Shown here: positions 24,745 to 45,700 of the stretch, piece after piece
How the letters are laid out: each line of letters starts with the position of its first letter
Numbering within the stretch: the stretch's first letter is position 1
From: Setophaga petechia
Lineage: Eukaryota; Chordata; Aves; Passeriformes; Parulidae
Reading direction: 5' to 3'
DNA: 64,000 nt
Assembly: GCA_024362935.1 (NCBI GenBank)
Contig: JANCRA010000040.1
Location: 5,270,001 to 5,334,000, forward strand
Program-made: the position numbers and the translations under genes
The notes under the pieces: generated by a model
What the model was told of the DNA's origin: nothing
The model's database searches: none
What the model saw: the letters and a program-made list of their open reading frames with translations, nothing else

Positions 24745-25623
24745 TTATGAATTTGGGTCACCACTGTCATTGAATACTCTGTTAATGAATTCCATAACTG
24801 AAATGCTTGCTGTGCAAAAATGTACCTCCTTCTTCTTTTTAAAATCTTCCACAGCATTTAATTGGGAGTGTGTTGTTTTTTGGGTTGCAATAAATAGTGT
24901 CTCTCTCACTGCACACAGTACAGCATCTCTGTCAGATCATTTCATGTGGCCAAGTAGAAGACCTCTAATGTTTTCTATTTTCCTGATGTGGATACACTTC
25001 TATATTTTCTATATACCTGAGCAGCCTGCTGCTTCTCTCTATGATTTTTGTTTTATTGTCTGTACACTTTAGGGCTGACAGAAAACAGTAAAAATTTTCA
25101 CCCCTCAATAATTTTCCTCAGCCTTGTCCAAGAGTGATTACCTGTAGCTCTCTGGCTTGTGGTGGCTCCTGCTGTAAAAATAGCGAAACCAGATAATATT
25201 TTCTCTAGTGCTTTGCTAACATTTTTACTCTAATAGATGAATCCCAAATAATTCCATTGATGTCAATGGTGCTACTTCATGGAGGCATTTTTGAGAATGA
25301 ACACATCATAATGATACCATGAAGAGCATCCTGTCTGAGGCAGGTTTTGTTGAAGATCTAATTTTATAAAAAAAAACAAAAAATAAAAATATATATTAAT
25401 ATGCTTTAAATTTGATGATTAAAGATTTGGGATTACATTTTCAGTTAACACTGTGAAGAAAAATTCAAGAGGACACCACTGGGACAGGGCATACTTACAG
25501 TTTTTGTTGCTCCTCTGGTCTTCCCCATCACATATCTGTGAACACTTATGTGCAACATCCTTATTATGCATTGCTAAGGCTGCTGATATAATTAATTTTA
25601 TTTTTCTGAGCTCTTATTCCCTT
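24745..25623 (+). repeat. Duplicated unit, outer flank (copy A')
   Basis: Aligns with 31,110-31,887 at roughly 85-90% identity by eye, apart from an extra ~100 bp here near 25.1 kb. It marks the left end of the tandem duplication. It lies 3' of MMP7-A on the minus strand, and its partner lies just 5' of MMP7-A. Confidence 0.8.
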
Positions 25624-26676
25624 CTTCTTATTCTTTCTTCATTCTTCTACTTGTGTTTGTTATTTCTTGTTATTTCCCCTTCCTTTTCTGTCTTATTGAA
25701 TTGCCTTTGTCTCCACCCCTTTATTTTACCTTTTTTTCTGCATTTCTCTCCCCATCCCACTGAGGGGTGCATAGTGAGTGTGGTGTTTGGTTACCTGTTG
25801 GGTTGAACACTGTCAGTCCTTTTTGGCAACTACAGGAGGCAGAGATAGCAGCAGACCTGACCAGAGCATGTTAAACCAAATTTGTTATAAGTATCCACAG
25901 TATTAGTTAAATAGTCACTGGTCAGAGGGTTGATCTATTTGCTCTCCGAGTTGGGTTGTGTAAGCACCACGTTCCCTGCTGTGCTGTGTCACCTCTGGGG
26001 GCTGGCTGAAGGTCATTCCTTGTACTGGGTAACACTGGTGTAGGAGACAGGGAAGATGCTGGCCGAGACACTGAGCTGGTGTTTGTGCTCCTCATCTCTG
26101 TGCGCAGGGAGCCATCTGTCGGAAACTATTAATAAATACACCTTCTGCCTTGCGAATTTGGAAGATTTTGAATGTCCCTGGGAGAATCCCTGTGCTGTTT
26201 ATTCCTTGTTTCTTTTTTTTTTTTTTTTTTATAAATATAAAAATACCCAAGGTAGCTTGACTATCACAGAGGACAATGGGAATCCCAGTCCACTGCTTCT
26301 CAAACCTGCTTCTCTGGAAAGCCAAGGAGGACATGATGATGAAAAGCTTTTCCCTTTGGGAAAACGTCCCAGCCCAGACTGAAGGAAGCACTGTGGAGAC
26401 CTCCTCTATGTGTGAGCCATATGGGAAGCACACTGATTCTGTGGAGTCAATACTGTGAAGTGGCAGGACACGCATGGGAAGTGAAAGCAAGGTACTGATG
26501 TAAGAACAAACCCTGTTCTGTTCTGACACCAGTCGATGCGCACGGGCCCTTTAGGTGCCTATAACCCTATTAACAAAGATATTGTCTGACTGTCTATCAT
26601 GCATGCAGGAGTAACTTAATGCCTCAGTGAAATGCCAGAAGAAAAAAGAAAACCTTAGAAAACAGAGAATACATTT

Positions 26677-26682
26677 TTTATT
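26677..26682 (-). terminator. MMP7-A polyadenylation signal
   Basis: AATAAA on the minus strand, about 170 nt after the stop; the equivalent in MMP7-B is 34,929-34,934. Confidence 0.55.
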
Positions 26683-26853
26683 ATTATTTTTGTTAGGTGA
26701 AATAGTGTAAAGTGCAAATAAATCAACATAAAAATTCAGGGAGAGAAAGTGCAGCCCAGGAGTTTACCATCTTATTAAGCCGGAGGATTAAAATTGTTTT
26801 GGAAGACCAAACCAATGAGATGTGAATTCTTTGCTCCTCATTAAGCACTTTCT

Positions 26854-30978
<4,125 letters not shown>

Positions 30979-31046
30979 CTTGATGAGGAGCCTTGCTGCA
31001 GCAGAAAGAGTTTGACTTTCTGTCTCCCAAGACCAGAGCTAAAACC

Positions 31047-31054
31047 CTTATATA
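31047..31054 (-). promoter_or_regulatory. MMP7-A TATA box
   Basis: TATATAAG about 70 nt upstream of the ATG, suggesting a start site near 31,020. Typical of inducible MMP promoters. Confidence 0.8.
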
Positions 31055-31087
31055 GATCCTGATAGCTCCAAGCAGCAATTACGCATG

Positions 31088-31094
31088 TGACTCA
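31088..31094 (-). promoter_or_regulatory. MMP7-A AP-1 site
   Basis: TGAGTCA (minus strand), 33 bp upstream of the TATA box. Matches the proximal AP-1 element at about -65 to -70 in vertebrate MMP7 and related promoters, which binds Fos/Jun. Confidence 0.8.
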
Positions 31095-31109
31095 CTTTTG
31101 AAAGTCTAG

Positions 31110-31887
31110 TAATGAATTTGTGTCACCAGTTCCCTTGAATATGCTTTCAGTGAATTTCAGAGCTGACTTGCTTGCTATGTAAAAACACATCCTTCTTTGC
31201 AAATGTTCCGCAATGTTTTATTGGGAGTGTGTTGTTTTTTGAGTTGCAATAAATAGTGACTCTCTCACTGCCCACAGTACAGCAGCTCTGTCAGATCATT
31301 TCATGTGGCCAAGTAGAAGACCTCTAATGTATTCTATTTTCCTGATGTGGATAGACTTCCATATTTTTCTATATACCTGAGCAGCCTGCTGCTCCTCTCT
31401 ATGATTTTTGTTTTATTGTCTGTTAACTTTTGGCTGACAAAAAACAGTAACAATTTTCACCCCTTAATTTTCTCTAGTGCTTTGCTAACATTTTTGTTCT
31501 AATAGATTAATCCCAAATAATTCCATTGATATCAGTGGAGCTACTTCATACTGGCATTGCTGAAAGTGAAAACATCATAATGATGCCATTAAGAGCATCC
31601 TGTTTGAGGCAGGATTTGTTGAAGATCTAATTTTATAAAAACAAAAAAGGAAAAGGCATATTCAAGTGCTTTAAATTTGAATATTAAAGATTTGGGATTA
31701 AATTTGCAGTTTACACTGTGAAGAAAAAAATCAAGAGGACATCACTGGGGCAAGGCATACTTCACTTTTGCATCTCATCAGGTCTTTCCCATCACATATC
31801 TGGGACTTTCTATGTGTGACAGCTTTAATAAGCACTGGTAAGGCTGCTGATATCATTAATTTTACTTTTCCAAAATCTTATTCCCTT
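31110..31887 (+). repeat. Duplicated unit, outer flank (copy A'')
   Basis: Partner of 24,745-25,623. It begins about 10 bp beyond the point where the MMP7-A and MMP7-B upstream sequences stop matching (31,099). That places the duplication junction at about 31.1 kb. Confidence 0.8.
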
Positions 31888-33714
31888 GTTAATACCAGGT
31901 ATAGCAGGTATTGATTTTGCCCTCTCAGAATATCAATCTGTGTTGATGGAGTGGGCTCAGGGTACCTAAGTGACTAGGTAAGTCCCCATAATAGCGTTTC
32001 TAGATAGTGCAGGAGCAGAGCTTATCCTTTAAATGTACACGGTCAAAGGACCCATGAGAAATGTTAACACATTTGAGAATCCATTTGCTGCTTGTTGTAC
32101 TATCTGGAACAGCAAGGATGAATTTAAAGATCATTTTATTTAAAAAAACCCAGTAGTAAAAGCAAGTAAAAATTCAAATCCCCAACAAACTAAATGTTGT
32201 GGTTTGCCATTTCTTCTTTGGTGTGGAAAAGGAGGGAAAGTTGCTATTTGAGTAGCATTGGGTGCCTAGGGGTGTATAAGAGAGAGCATGTAAAAACTGA
32301 CACAGAATGCAGTGGGATAAAGGGAAGAAGGAAGAGGCAGGAGCAAGTTTGCCAAATTTGCTGTTATCTCTGATTTCCCCCCGTGATGGTACGTGGGGTA
32401 GCACCTGCCCAGCTGTGTGCTTGCAGACAAGGCACACACTTTACAACAGGGTGCAAAGCCAGTGCAGTTTGCCGAGCTGTGCCACTAGGCGGAGGCAAAT
32501 GCTGCGCAGCTCCCACCAGCTCAGCAGGGTTAGGTGTGCCGATGGCAGCACTATTCCCCAAAGGAGAGGTCTCTTATGGGGATGGAAAGGCAATGGAAGC
32601 TGAAAAGGAGGTAAAATGCTGCTGGCTCAGAGACAGTGGCTGTCTCTGAGGACAGAATTCCTGGCTTCTATTTTATTTCACTTGCTGTGGTGCTGCTAAC
32701 TTGGTGCTACTGTCTCTCTTGAGATGGATCCTTCAAGACACAAGGTTGGCTCACTACCACCTGTGCTGGCCCTACTGCAGGCCAGTCACCTTATGTGGTC
32801 ACAGGAAGCTGTCTCCCAGATGTGTCCCATCGTCAGGACCATATTCCTAGGACTACACTTCTGGGTTCTATTGCATTTGTCTCAGTTCATAAGGATGTTA
32901 ATTGTACACTAGAAAACAAACGTGCTACATTTAGTCGTGTATTTGTTCTCCTGGCTTCATTTGATTGAATGCCGCCTCCAGCACTGTCCATGAATTGTTC
33001 TATGTGGCCGTGGTTTTTTTCTGCACAGTCTTAGATAAAGCCTGTCTTCTATGGCTGTTTTCTCTTTATAAAACTTCAGCAAGTGACTTGAGCTTGATAA
33101 AGAGCATGGTGTGTCTCTGTTTTGTGCTTTGTTCCCTGCAGGGACTTTGGCCAAGGGAACAGAGGGTATTTTCTGTCAGCATTGCTTCTTTCCAGGACAG
33201 TGCAGATCAACCCGTTTGGATCAAGCATCCACATAGCCCAGAGAGCCCTTCTTCATAGCCTGTAATACACATTGGATCTGACCCTCCATTCTGGGCCTTC
33301 AAGTTTTTTCTCATACCTGAAGACAGCTGTGTCCTCAGTATAATATCCACATTTAGCACCAGCTACTTCATCTTTGAGCTTTGTGTGGAAGAAATGCCTA
33401 GTAACTGATAGGAGCATTTTCAAACTAATGTTGATATCACACTGATGCCTTGGTTGTTGCTCAGCAGCCTTTACATTGAGTGAGGACTCTTCCTCACAGC
33501 AGCCCAGCAGTGAGTAGGCTGGGGGTTATAAGAAGCTGGAAGGGGACACAGCTGGGAGCCAAACTGGCCAGAGGGATATTCCATACCACAGGATGTCATA
33601 TTCAGTATATAAACTAGAGGGAAAGCTGGATAGATGTTTCTGCTTGGGCACTGCCTGGGCATTGGTCTGTGGGTGGAGAGCAACTGCATTGTGCATAATT
33701 GGCTTTGTATATTC
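31888..33714. other. 1.8-kb stretch without a counterpart in the other unit
   Basis: Lies between the two halves of the duplicated unit next to MMP7-B (A'' ends 31,887; similarity resumes near 33,840). In the MMP7-A unit the two halves are directly joined at about 25,620. It is either an insertion here or a deletion there. No coding or repeat identity recognised. Confidence 0.6.
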
Positions 33715-33865
33715 CTATTCCTATTTCTCTTCCTCTTCTTCTTCATCTTCTTCATCTTCTTCATCTTCTTCATCTTCTTCATCTTTGTCTACTTCTTCTT
33801 CATCTTCATCTTCCTCCTCTTCTTCTTCCTTTTCTCTTTTGTCTTCTACTTTCTTTTGCTTTCTT
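33715..33865 (+). repeat. Pyrimidine-rich tract with (CTTCTTCAT)n
   Basis: About 150 bp of almost pure T/C, including five tandem CTTCTTCAT units at about 33,736-33,783. The MMP7-A unit has only a short CTTCTT-rich version near 25,620. Confidence 0.9.
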
Positions 33866-34928
33866 CTTTTTGTGTTTGTTACTTATTGTTATTTCCCCTT
33901 CCTTTTCTGTTTTCTTTAATTGCCTTTGTCTCCATCCATGTAGTTTACCTTTTTTTCTGCATTTCTCTCCCCATCCCTCTGAGGGGTGCATAGTGAGTGT
34001 GGTGTTTGGTTACCTGTTGGATTGGACAGTGTCAGTCCTTTTTGGCAACTACAGGAGGCAGGAAGGGTTGAGATAGCAGCAGATCTGACCAGAGCATGTT
34101 AAACCATATTTTTTGTAAGTGTCCACTGCATTAGCTAAATAGTCACTGGTCAGAGTGTTGATATATTTGCTCACAGTGTTGTGTGTTCTCTGATTTGCGA
34201 GTTACACTGTATAAGCACCACGTTCCCTGCTGTGCTGTGTCACCTCTGGGGGCTGGCTGAAGGTCATTCCTTGTACTGGGTAACACTGGTGTAGGAGACA
34301 GGGAAGATGCTGGCCGAGACACTGAGCTGGTGTTTGTGCTCCTCATCTCTGTGCACAGGGAGCCATCTGTCGGAAACTATTAACACATACACCTTCAACC
34401 TTGTGAATTTGGAAGATTTTGAATGTCCTTGGGAGAATCCCTGTGGTGTTTATTCCTTGTTTCTTTATTTCTTTTTTTTAAAATAAATATAAAAATACCC
34501 AAGGTAGCTTGACTATCACAGAGGACAATGGGAATCCCAGTCCACTGCTTCTCAAACTTGCTTCTCTGGAAAGCCAGGGAGCACATGATGATGAAAAGCT
34601 TTTCCCTTTGGGAAAACGTCCCAGCCCAGACTGAAGGAAGCACTGTGGAGACCTCCTCTATGTGTGAGCCATATGGGAAGCACACTGATTCTGTGGAGTC
34701 AATACTGTGAAGTGGCAGGACATGCATGGGAAGTGAAAGCAAGGTACTGATGTAAGAACAAACCCTGTTCTGTTCTGACACCAGTCGATGTGCACGGGCC
34801 CTTTAGGTGCCTATAACCCTATTAACAAAGATATTGTCTGACTGTCTATCATGCATGCAGGAGTAACTTAATGCCTCAGTGAAATGCCAGAAGAAAAAAG
34901 AAATCCTTAGAAAACAGAGAATAAATTT

Positions 34929-34934
34929 TTTATT
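34929..34934 (-). terminator. MMP7-B polyadenylation signal
   Basis: AATAAA on the minus strand, about 170 nt beyond the stop, in the same place as in MMP7-A. Confidence 0.55.
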
Positions 34935-35105
34935 ATTATTTTTGTTAGGTGAAATAGTGTAAAGTGCAAATAAATCAACATAAAAATTCAGGGAGAGAAA
35001 GTGCAGCCCAGGAGTTTACCATCTTATTAAGCCGGAGGATTAAAATTGTTTTGGAAGACCAAACCAATGAGATGTGAATTCTTTGCTCTTCATTAAGCAC
35101 TTTCT

Positions 35106-39588
<4,483 letters not shown>

Positions 39589-39656
39589 CTTGATGAGGAG
39601 CCTTGCTGCAGCAGAAAGAGTTTGACTTTCTGTCTCCCAAGACCAGAGCTAAAACC

Positions 39657-39664
39657 CTTATATA
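39657..39664 (-). promoter_or_regulatory. MMP7-B TATA box
   Basis: TATATAAG at the same distance from the ATG as in MMP7-A. Confidence 0.8.
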
Positions 39665-39697
39665 GATCCTGATAGCTCCAAGCAGCAATTATGCATG

Positions 39698-39704
39698 TGA
39701 CTCA
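39698..39704 (-). promoter_or_regulatory. MMP7-B AP-1 site
   Basis: TGAGTCA on the minus strand, a few bases before similarity with MMP7-A ends at 39,709. Confidence 0.8.
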
Positions 39705-39709
39705 CTTTT

Positions 39710-42700
39710 TGGTTCTGTTAGTGTAATGTCATCAATGCTTTAAGAAGTAAATGAAATCACCTTAAACAAATCTTTCCTGTAACTTCCCTGTTGATGTCAC
39801 GTCACAGCTAGCAGCCAGCTTTGTCTCTCTCTTTTTATATTACTCCAGTAGTGAAACCACAGGGTCATAGGGAAATTCACTTTCTGTAACTTTATCGGTA
39901 CAGTTACTGTGTAATCACTTCAGACTGTGCTTTTCCCATGTTCCTTATACACAAAGGCATTTTGCAAGAGCCTTTTGGCTGCTTGCCTGTATCAGTCTAT
40001 GTAGAGGCAGAGAGGAGATGGGTGCGAGCAGTGTCTCACTGAAACCACTGAAATTACAGCACTGCCCAGTTCAGTAAACTTTCAGAGGTTCCTACAGTTC
40101 AGGAGACAGCTCTTTAAAAGCACCCTCTAGAACTAGGAGGACATCAGGTGCCTTTGTCCCTTTCCTTCCAAGTGGGATGACCTATCAGAAGAATCTCTTC
40201 ACATTTGAGAACTTGTTAGAGAATATAGCTTGCAGGAGTAGGTGAAACCTCTCAGCGGTGAGAGAGGAGCTTTCCCTAAGAAATATGTAGCTATATTAGA
40301 CCTCCTGCTGTACCAGTGCAACCTGAGAAAGCTGCATGAAGCACTGACAGAGCAGGGCAGCTGTAACCTCCCTGATATCAACACTAGTCCCAGCTTCACT
40401 CTGCTGAATTCCACTGGATACCTTTGGGGCTTGGAAACTCCAGTCCATGGACTGATTTATTATTTTTATCTCAGGGTGTGCAGTTTTGTGACCATATTAC
40501 CTCTAATCTGAAAGGAAATGTGCATAAATAGGAAAAGGAGGTTGATATTTCTCACACTTGGAGAGCTCTTTATGGCTATAGCTAAATGTGTATGGAAGTG
40601 TTTGTGGGTCATTAGCTTGTATCCAATGTACTTCTGACTGATGATCAGAAAGAATTACATTTCAGAGAAAATGATCTATGCCTCACACAGCTGAATTATG
40701 CAGGAGAGTACTAGAGTACACAGCAATGTCTGAAATAGCTGCTAAAGTAATGATGCTGTCACCTACTATTGAAAACAGCCTAGTTATTGACATGTGATCA
40801 TTTCTGTGTGTTGTTGTACCTTACAGAAAATCAATCCATGTCCAAGTGTTAAGGCTTGATTAAAAAATCTAAACAATTTATTGCTAGGAGTAGGTTCACC
40901 TCCTTCTTCCTCAACAGCTGTCTTTATGTATGGCTGTGTTAATAAAGTTGGATCTGGACCAGGTTCTGGGTTGCAGGAGATGAGGATGTGTTTAAAACAC
41001 TTCGAACTCCGTGACTTCAGTGTGTGGGACTGGTTATTTCCTCATAGACACAAGAGGAATCTGAGGGCTTGAGAGCTGATGGACTGTTGAGCAACTTACA
41101 TATATCTTTGACTGGGCTATGAGCAAAACTAAAAAGGAGAGTTTAAACACAAGAGCCTGATGAAAAAGGACAAGCTCTATGCTGTATTTCATTTTCTGCT
41201 GGAAGTTTGCCATCTCTAGTACTTTTTTTTCTCAAAAAAGTGAGAAGATTTTGAAGAACATTAGACTTCAATGGAAATGGAAATTCAAAATGAAAATCAA
41301 AAAGGAACAGATTCTGTTTCTTTAGATTTAGCTGTGTGAATATTGCAGACTTTATTGCTTTGTCTTGGTCTTGAATAATAAAAAATATTATGGGTCAGGA
41401 AAAATAATTTCCTGCACAATCATAGTTGTGTGACATATTCAGCAGAGAACCTGTCTGCGTTGGAGTGTATGACCTGTGTAAAGAAGGTCAAGAAGATCCA
41501 AAGCAATACTGTAGAGATATTTAATAATAGAAATTGCTGTAAATTCCATTAAGAAGACTTACAACATTGCCATGGAAAAGTTTATACTGTCATATTTTTG
41601 AGGATAGTAACCCTGCTGTGATCAAGAATGCTGCATAAAACTGTGTCCTATGTGGAACTCATTGATAGACACCAGACCTTTTGAGCTATAGAGAAAAACA
41701 CTTGAGTATAAAGTAATACCAGAGTCTCCTTTGAGCATGACTAGGATGAAAAAGTGAAGTAGAAATGAATGATTCAGTAGTGAATAATCACTGTCTTGGT
41801 CATTTGACTTGGGCAGAAGGCACAGCTGAAGTCTGCCCAATCTGAATGCAGACAAGAGTTCATACAAGTCAAGAAGTGTTCAAAAATCTTTATTGGTGTT
41901 ATAGATCTATCTGGGATAGATTAAATTTATTAATAGCAGCATGGTTGGTGCTCTAACCCCATGCTCTGGGTATTGGTGAAGGGTGTTCCCACAATGTGAT
42001 GACTTTCTCTGCTCACACTTAGCTCTCACACTGTATGGAAGAGGCTGGGTGGAAAAGTGGCTGGGAAGGGGCACATCGAGGACAATTCACCTGAGTTCTC
42101 CAAAGGAATATTCCATATGTATAATGTCATGTTCATCAATAAAACTGAGTTAGCATAAGAAGGAGGTGGAGTGAAGGTTGTTTTCCAAGGTGGTTATTGC
42201 CTGGAGGCTGGTTGGACATCAATCTGTTTGCAGCAGGTGGTGAGCCTGTGCAACACTTCCCTCCACCTCCACCTCATCCTTTCATTTATTAAACTATCTG
42301 CACTTCCTAATCTCTCCCACTGTGCATGGGGAGCAAGCAAGTGGCTGTATGAGTGATTAGATGTTGGCTGGTTTCTACCCACTATGGCGAATATCAAGCA
42401 AAAAAGTATTGCCAAAAATTCCTGAGAAATGTTTCATTTGGTTCACTTGTGAATTATGCAATATTGTATTTAAAGTCCTACCAAACAGGATAGACCTGTT
42501 TCCTTAGGATCTGCAGGACACATGATTGGTTTTGTTCTCTTATCTGGTTATTCAATTTGACTAACTGAAAATAAAATTCAAACATGGCAAATATTTTTGC
42601 AGAGCAAAAATATTTTGTTTTCTGCATTGCAATTTCTGAAGCTAAGTCCTGCGAGGTGCAATCTGATTCAGAATCTTCCTAGCTTCTTCAGTCCATTTCC

Positions 42701-45700
42701 ATAGATTTTATCCAAGGGGTCTCTCTGCAAAGGAGTACCTTGGCACCTGTGATACAGGGCTGTGTATCATTTTTTCATGCTGTGTGGTGACAAAACCCTC
42801 CAGTCATTCCTGCCTGAGCACCAAGGTCATGCCAGGGCCCCTCGGCATTGCGTCAGCACTTCTCAGGAGAAAGACAAGCCAGTTCTTCTCTCCTGTTTGG
42901 CTGGATCAAGCTGCATTGAGATATTTCTCAGCAAGATCCCGCTGCTTTAGGGAAGGAAAGGCCCGAGGAAGGGATTAGATGTTCAGATTCAGCACAAACA
43001 ATGTGATGACAACTAGCACATCTATGTCACTAATAGTTAAGCAATCAAACTTAACACATCTCAACTTGTGGATTTACCATCTTCTCACAGTGTCTAGAAT
43101 TGCTTTGCTTTGTTTCTCTAATTACTTTGTATTTACAACAATTTAATTGGGACATCTGGTGGGAAAAGATGCAAGTATAGAGATAAGTCTTTACAATAAT
43201 AATCTTGAGCAACAAACCACAAGGGAAATAGCTTTCCTGTAAGTGTAACCTACCTGTGTGACCTTCAGACAATCTCAATTCTTTGATTTGTTTTATCCTT
43301 TGGTCAATGATAAGGAGTCTCTTTCCTCCAGCTGACAGACCTGTGGATCTCTCAAAAATGTCTACATAATAATTGAATTTACTCAATTTAAGTAAAAGTC
43401 ATAACCTTTAGCTGTATGCAGTCATTCTGTCTTCCAGAAGCAGTGCACAGGACATGGAGAAGGGAAGAGGGCCAGAAGTCAGTCAGCTGCATTTCACTGC
43501 AGCGTGATTTGAAACCTTCCCGGGTAGGAAAAGTTACATAACCTCCCATAGTCATCTTTCATTCATGAATACACTTTTTGTAGTTGGCTAGCCCCATCCA
43601 TTTGTATGCCTGTCTCAATACTTTAAATGACTGAAACAAGATGTAAACTAGAACACTGCCTACATCTTGGCTTGACAAAACCATATACTTATTGTAGGAA
43701 CTCCCTAACTTAGAATTTGCACTAAGGCAACCTCAGAACTGCCTGTAATCCTGCAGCAGAACCCTGTGAATGAGCTGCAGAGTCCCACCTAAAACAGACT
43801 GAGCTTGTAGTGGTCTTCTCCTTCTGCAAGGACAGGCAGAGAAGCTGTGGCAGCATGGGAGGCATGCTGGGCTCAGCCTGTCCACACTGACTGTAACCCA
43901 AACTGAGGAGCAGCCAGTGTCTGCAGCTCCTCCTGACTCATCCTGATGATCTGCAAGGGTCTGAGCATGCTGGGACAGCATGGTGAATTTGGGCTTTGGT
44001 GATTGTGGAGAACGGGGTTTGAGAGACAGGATAGACACTGCAGAACTTGACATATGCTGAGCCTCATAGACTTGTATAAGTCTTTGGAAAATATGCTGGG
44101 AGTATAGATGACATCAACCAAAACTTTGCTTTTTAGTCTGATTTGAAAAATCTTACTTCTATACAAAAATTCAATGGCCCTGAAATACCAAAGAGTTGAT
44201 ACAAGATTTCATTGCAAATTGACATGCAGGAAAGCAATTCCAGAGGAATTACAGGCTTACCTCCATGGTGTTATACTATAGTATAGAAGGCATGAGATTG
44301 AATTTGAATGTAATCAATATAAGATCAGTGCAGAAATTTGATTTATCTTATGTGTATTGGAACTGAGATTCAGCCATGAGGATTGCAAAAGACCACAACC
44401 AGATGTATGTGAAATGTATTTATTTTTTCACAAGTGAAAAAAATTTGTACACCAGTTCCCTGGAAGTTGTCAGGTTTCATCATGCTATTGTCACTATTCA
44501 AATGGTTCCTGATTCCCAGCACTGATTCATTTCTGGAAGCTGTTTGCTGCTCACCACTCCAGGTGTGGGATGGGTCCTTTCTGTTGCCCTGTCTAGTTTC
44601 CAGTAACTGAGTAAAAAGACAATAACATCGCTTTATTGGTAAAACTGATTATATCACTGAGGTTCTCTTTCACCAAAAATTTCCTTCCTTGCACAGACTT
44701 GCAGCCTCTCTGTCCCACAAATCACATTACACTGAGTTTTCCAACATGGTGGATTTTGACTTTGGCACCATTAAAAAGCAATCCAACCATTAAAAAGTGC
44801 ACAACCAAATAAGGACTGTTCGCCCTGAGATGGTGAGGAGTGAGTCACAAAGAAGCCTTGCTGATTTTAGAAAACTTTTTTGTGCAGCTGCTCACTAGCC
44901 TTAGTGATTGCTTAACCAAACCCCATTTGAGTAAACCAAAGTCTCTGTCTGTTCCAAGGAGTTAAGTGGCTGTAGAGGGTGAAACAGCGAGTGCTGAGGC
45001 CTGGGTGCCTGTGTGGGAGGGGAATGTCCCAGACCAGCTCAGGTCTGGTCCAGCAGGCTGAGCATCCTCAGTGGATTGCTCAGCACCATCCCAAAGGGAT
45101 GCAGTTGGCTCATGCCCAGCTGATCCTGGTGTGAGCCCCAGTGCAACAAGTGCAGATGGTTACGTGGCTGGAAACACACACCTGGTCTGGTGTGGTACAC
45201 TCCTGGAGACACACCCAGCACCCTGGTCCTTTAACATCTAACTGACATCATTACATTTTCTCCAGAGGCAATTTTCACTGCCAGGTGACTATGGCTGATC
45301 ACAGGTCAGGAACAATAGGCTTTTGTATATGTTAATCCTTAATTACCCATTGCATTAATGTGTAACAACAGGAGATTGCACCTTGCAAGAGGATTCACTC
45401 CAGTCCTCATTCTATGTCCCAGAAATTTACTGTAAATCAAGTTTGCATTTTTACATAGTACAAGTTTAAATTATGATGAAAGGAGAAAACTAGCCTACCT
45501 GCCTATGTTTTTGAGGGTGTGTGTGTTAGTTTATTTGGTTTTGGTTTATTTTCTTTTTTTCTTCCTACAAATGAGCAGCACCTTTGCAGGTAGAATTAAT
45601 TTGCCCCAGCCTGCTGCCTTGCTCTGGAAGATGTTGTCGATTACTGTTCTGCAGAGGATGGAAGGAGTTTGACTCCATCACACTAATAACAGATCCATGG

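Noticed and set aside
33593..33993. Ser- or Phe-rich open frames at 33.6-34.0 kb
   Set aside because: Produced by the simple pyrimidine repeat; no start context or conservation.
41622..41867. Minus-strand reading NEFHIGHSFMQHS, resembling an MMP zinc motif
   Set aside because: Spacing of the histidines is wrong, and neighbouring residues show no MMP exon-5 pattern or splice sites.
43230..43386. Reading RIKQIKELRLSEGHTG, resembling an MMP propeptide helix
   Set aside because: Short match without the cysteine switch. An MMP20 exon 2 here would lie on the wrong side of the exon 5 and 7 relics.
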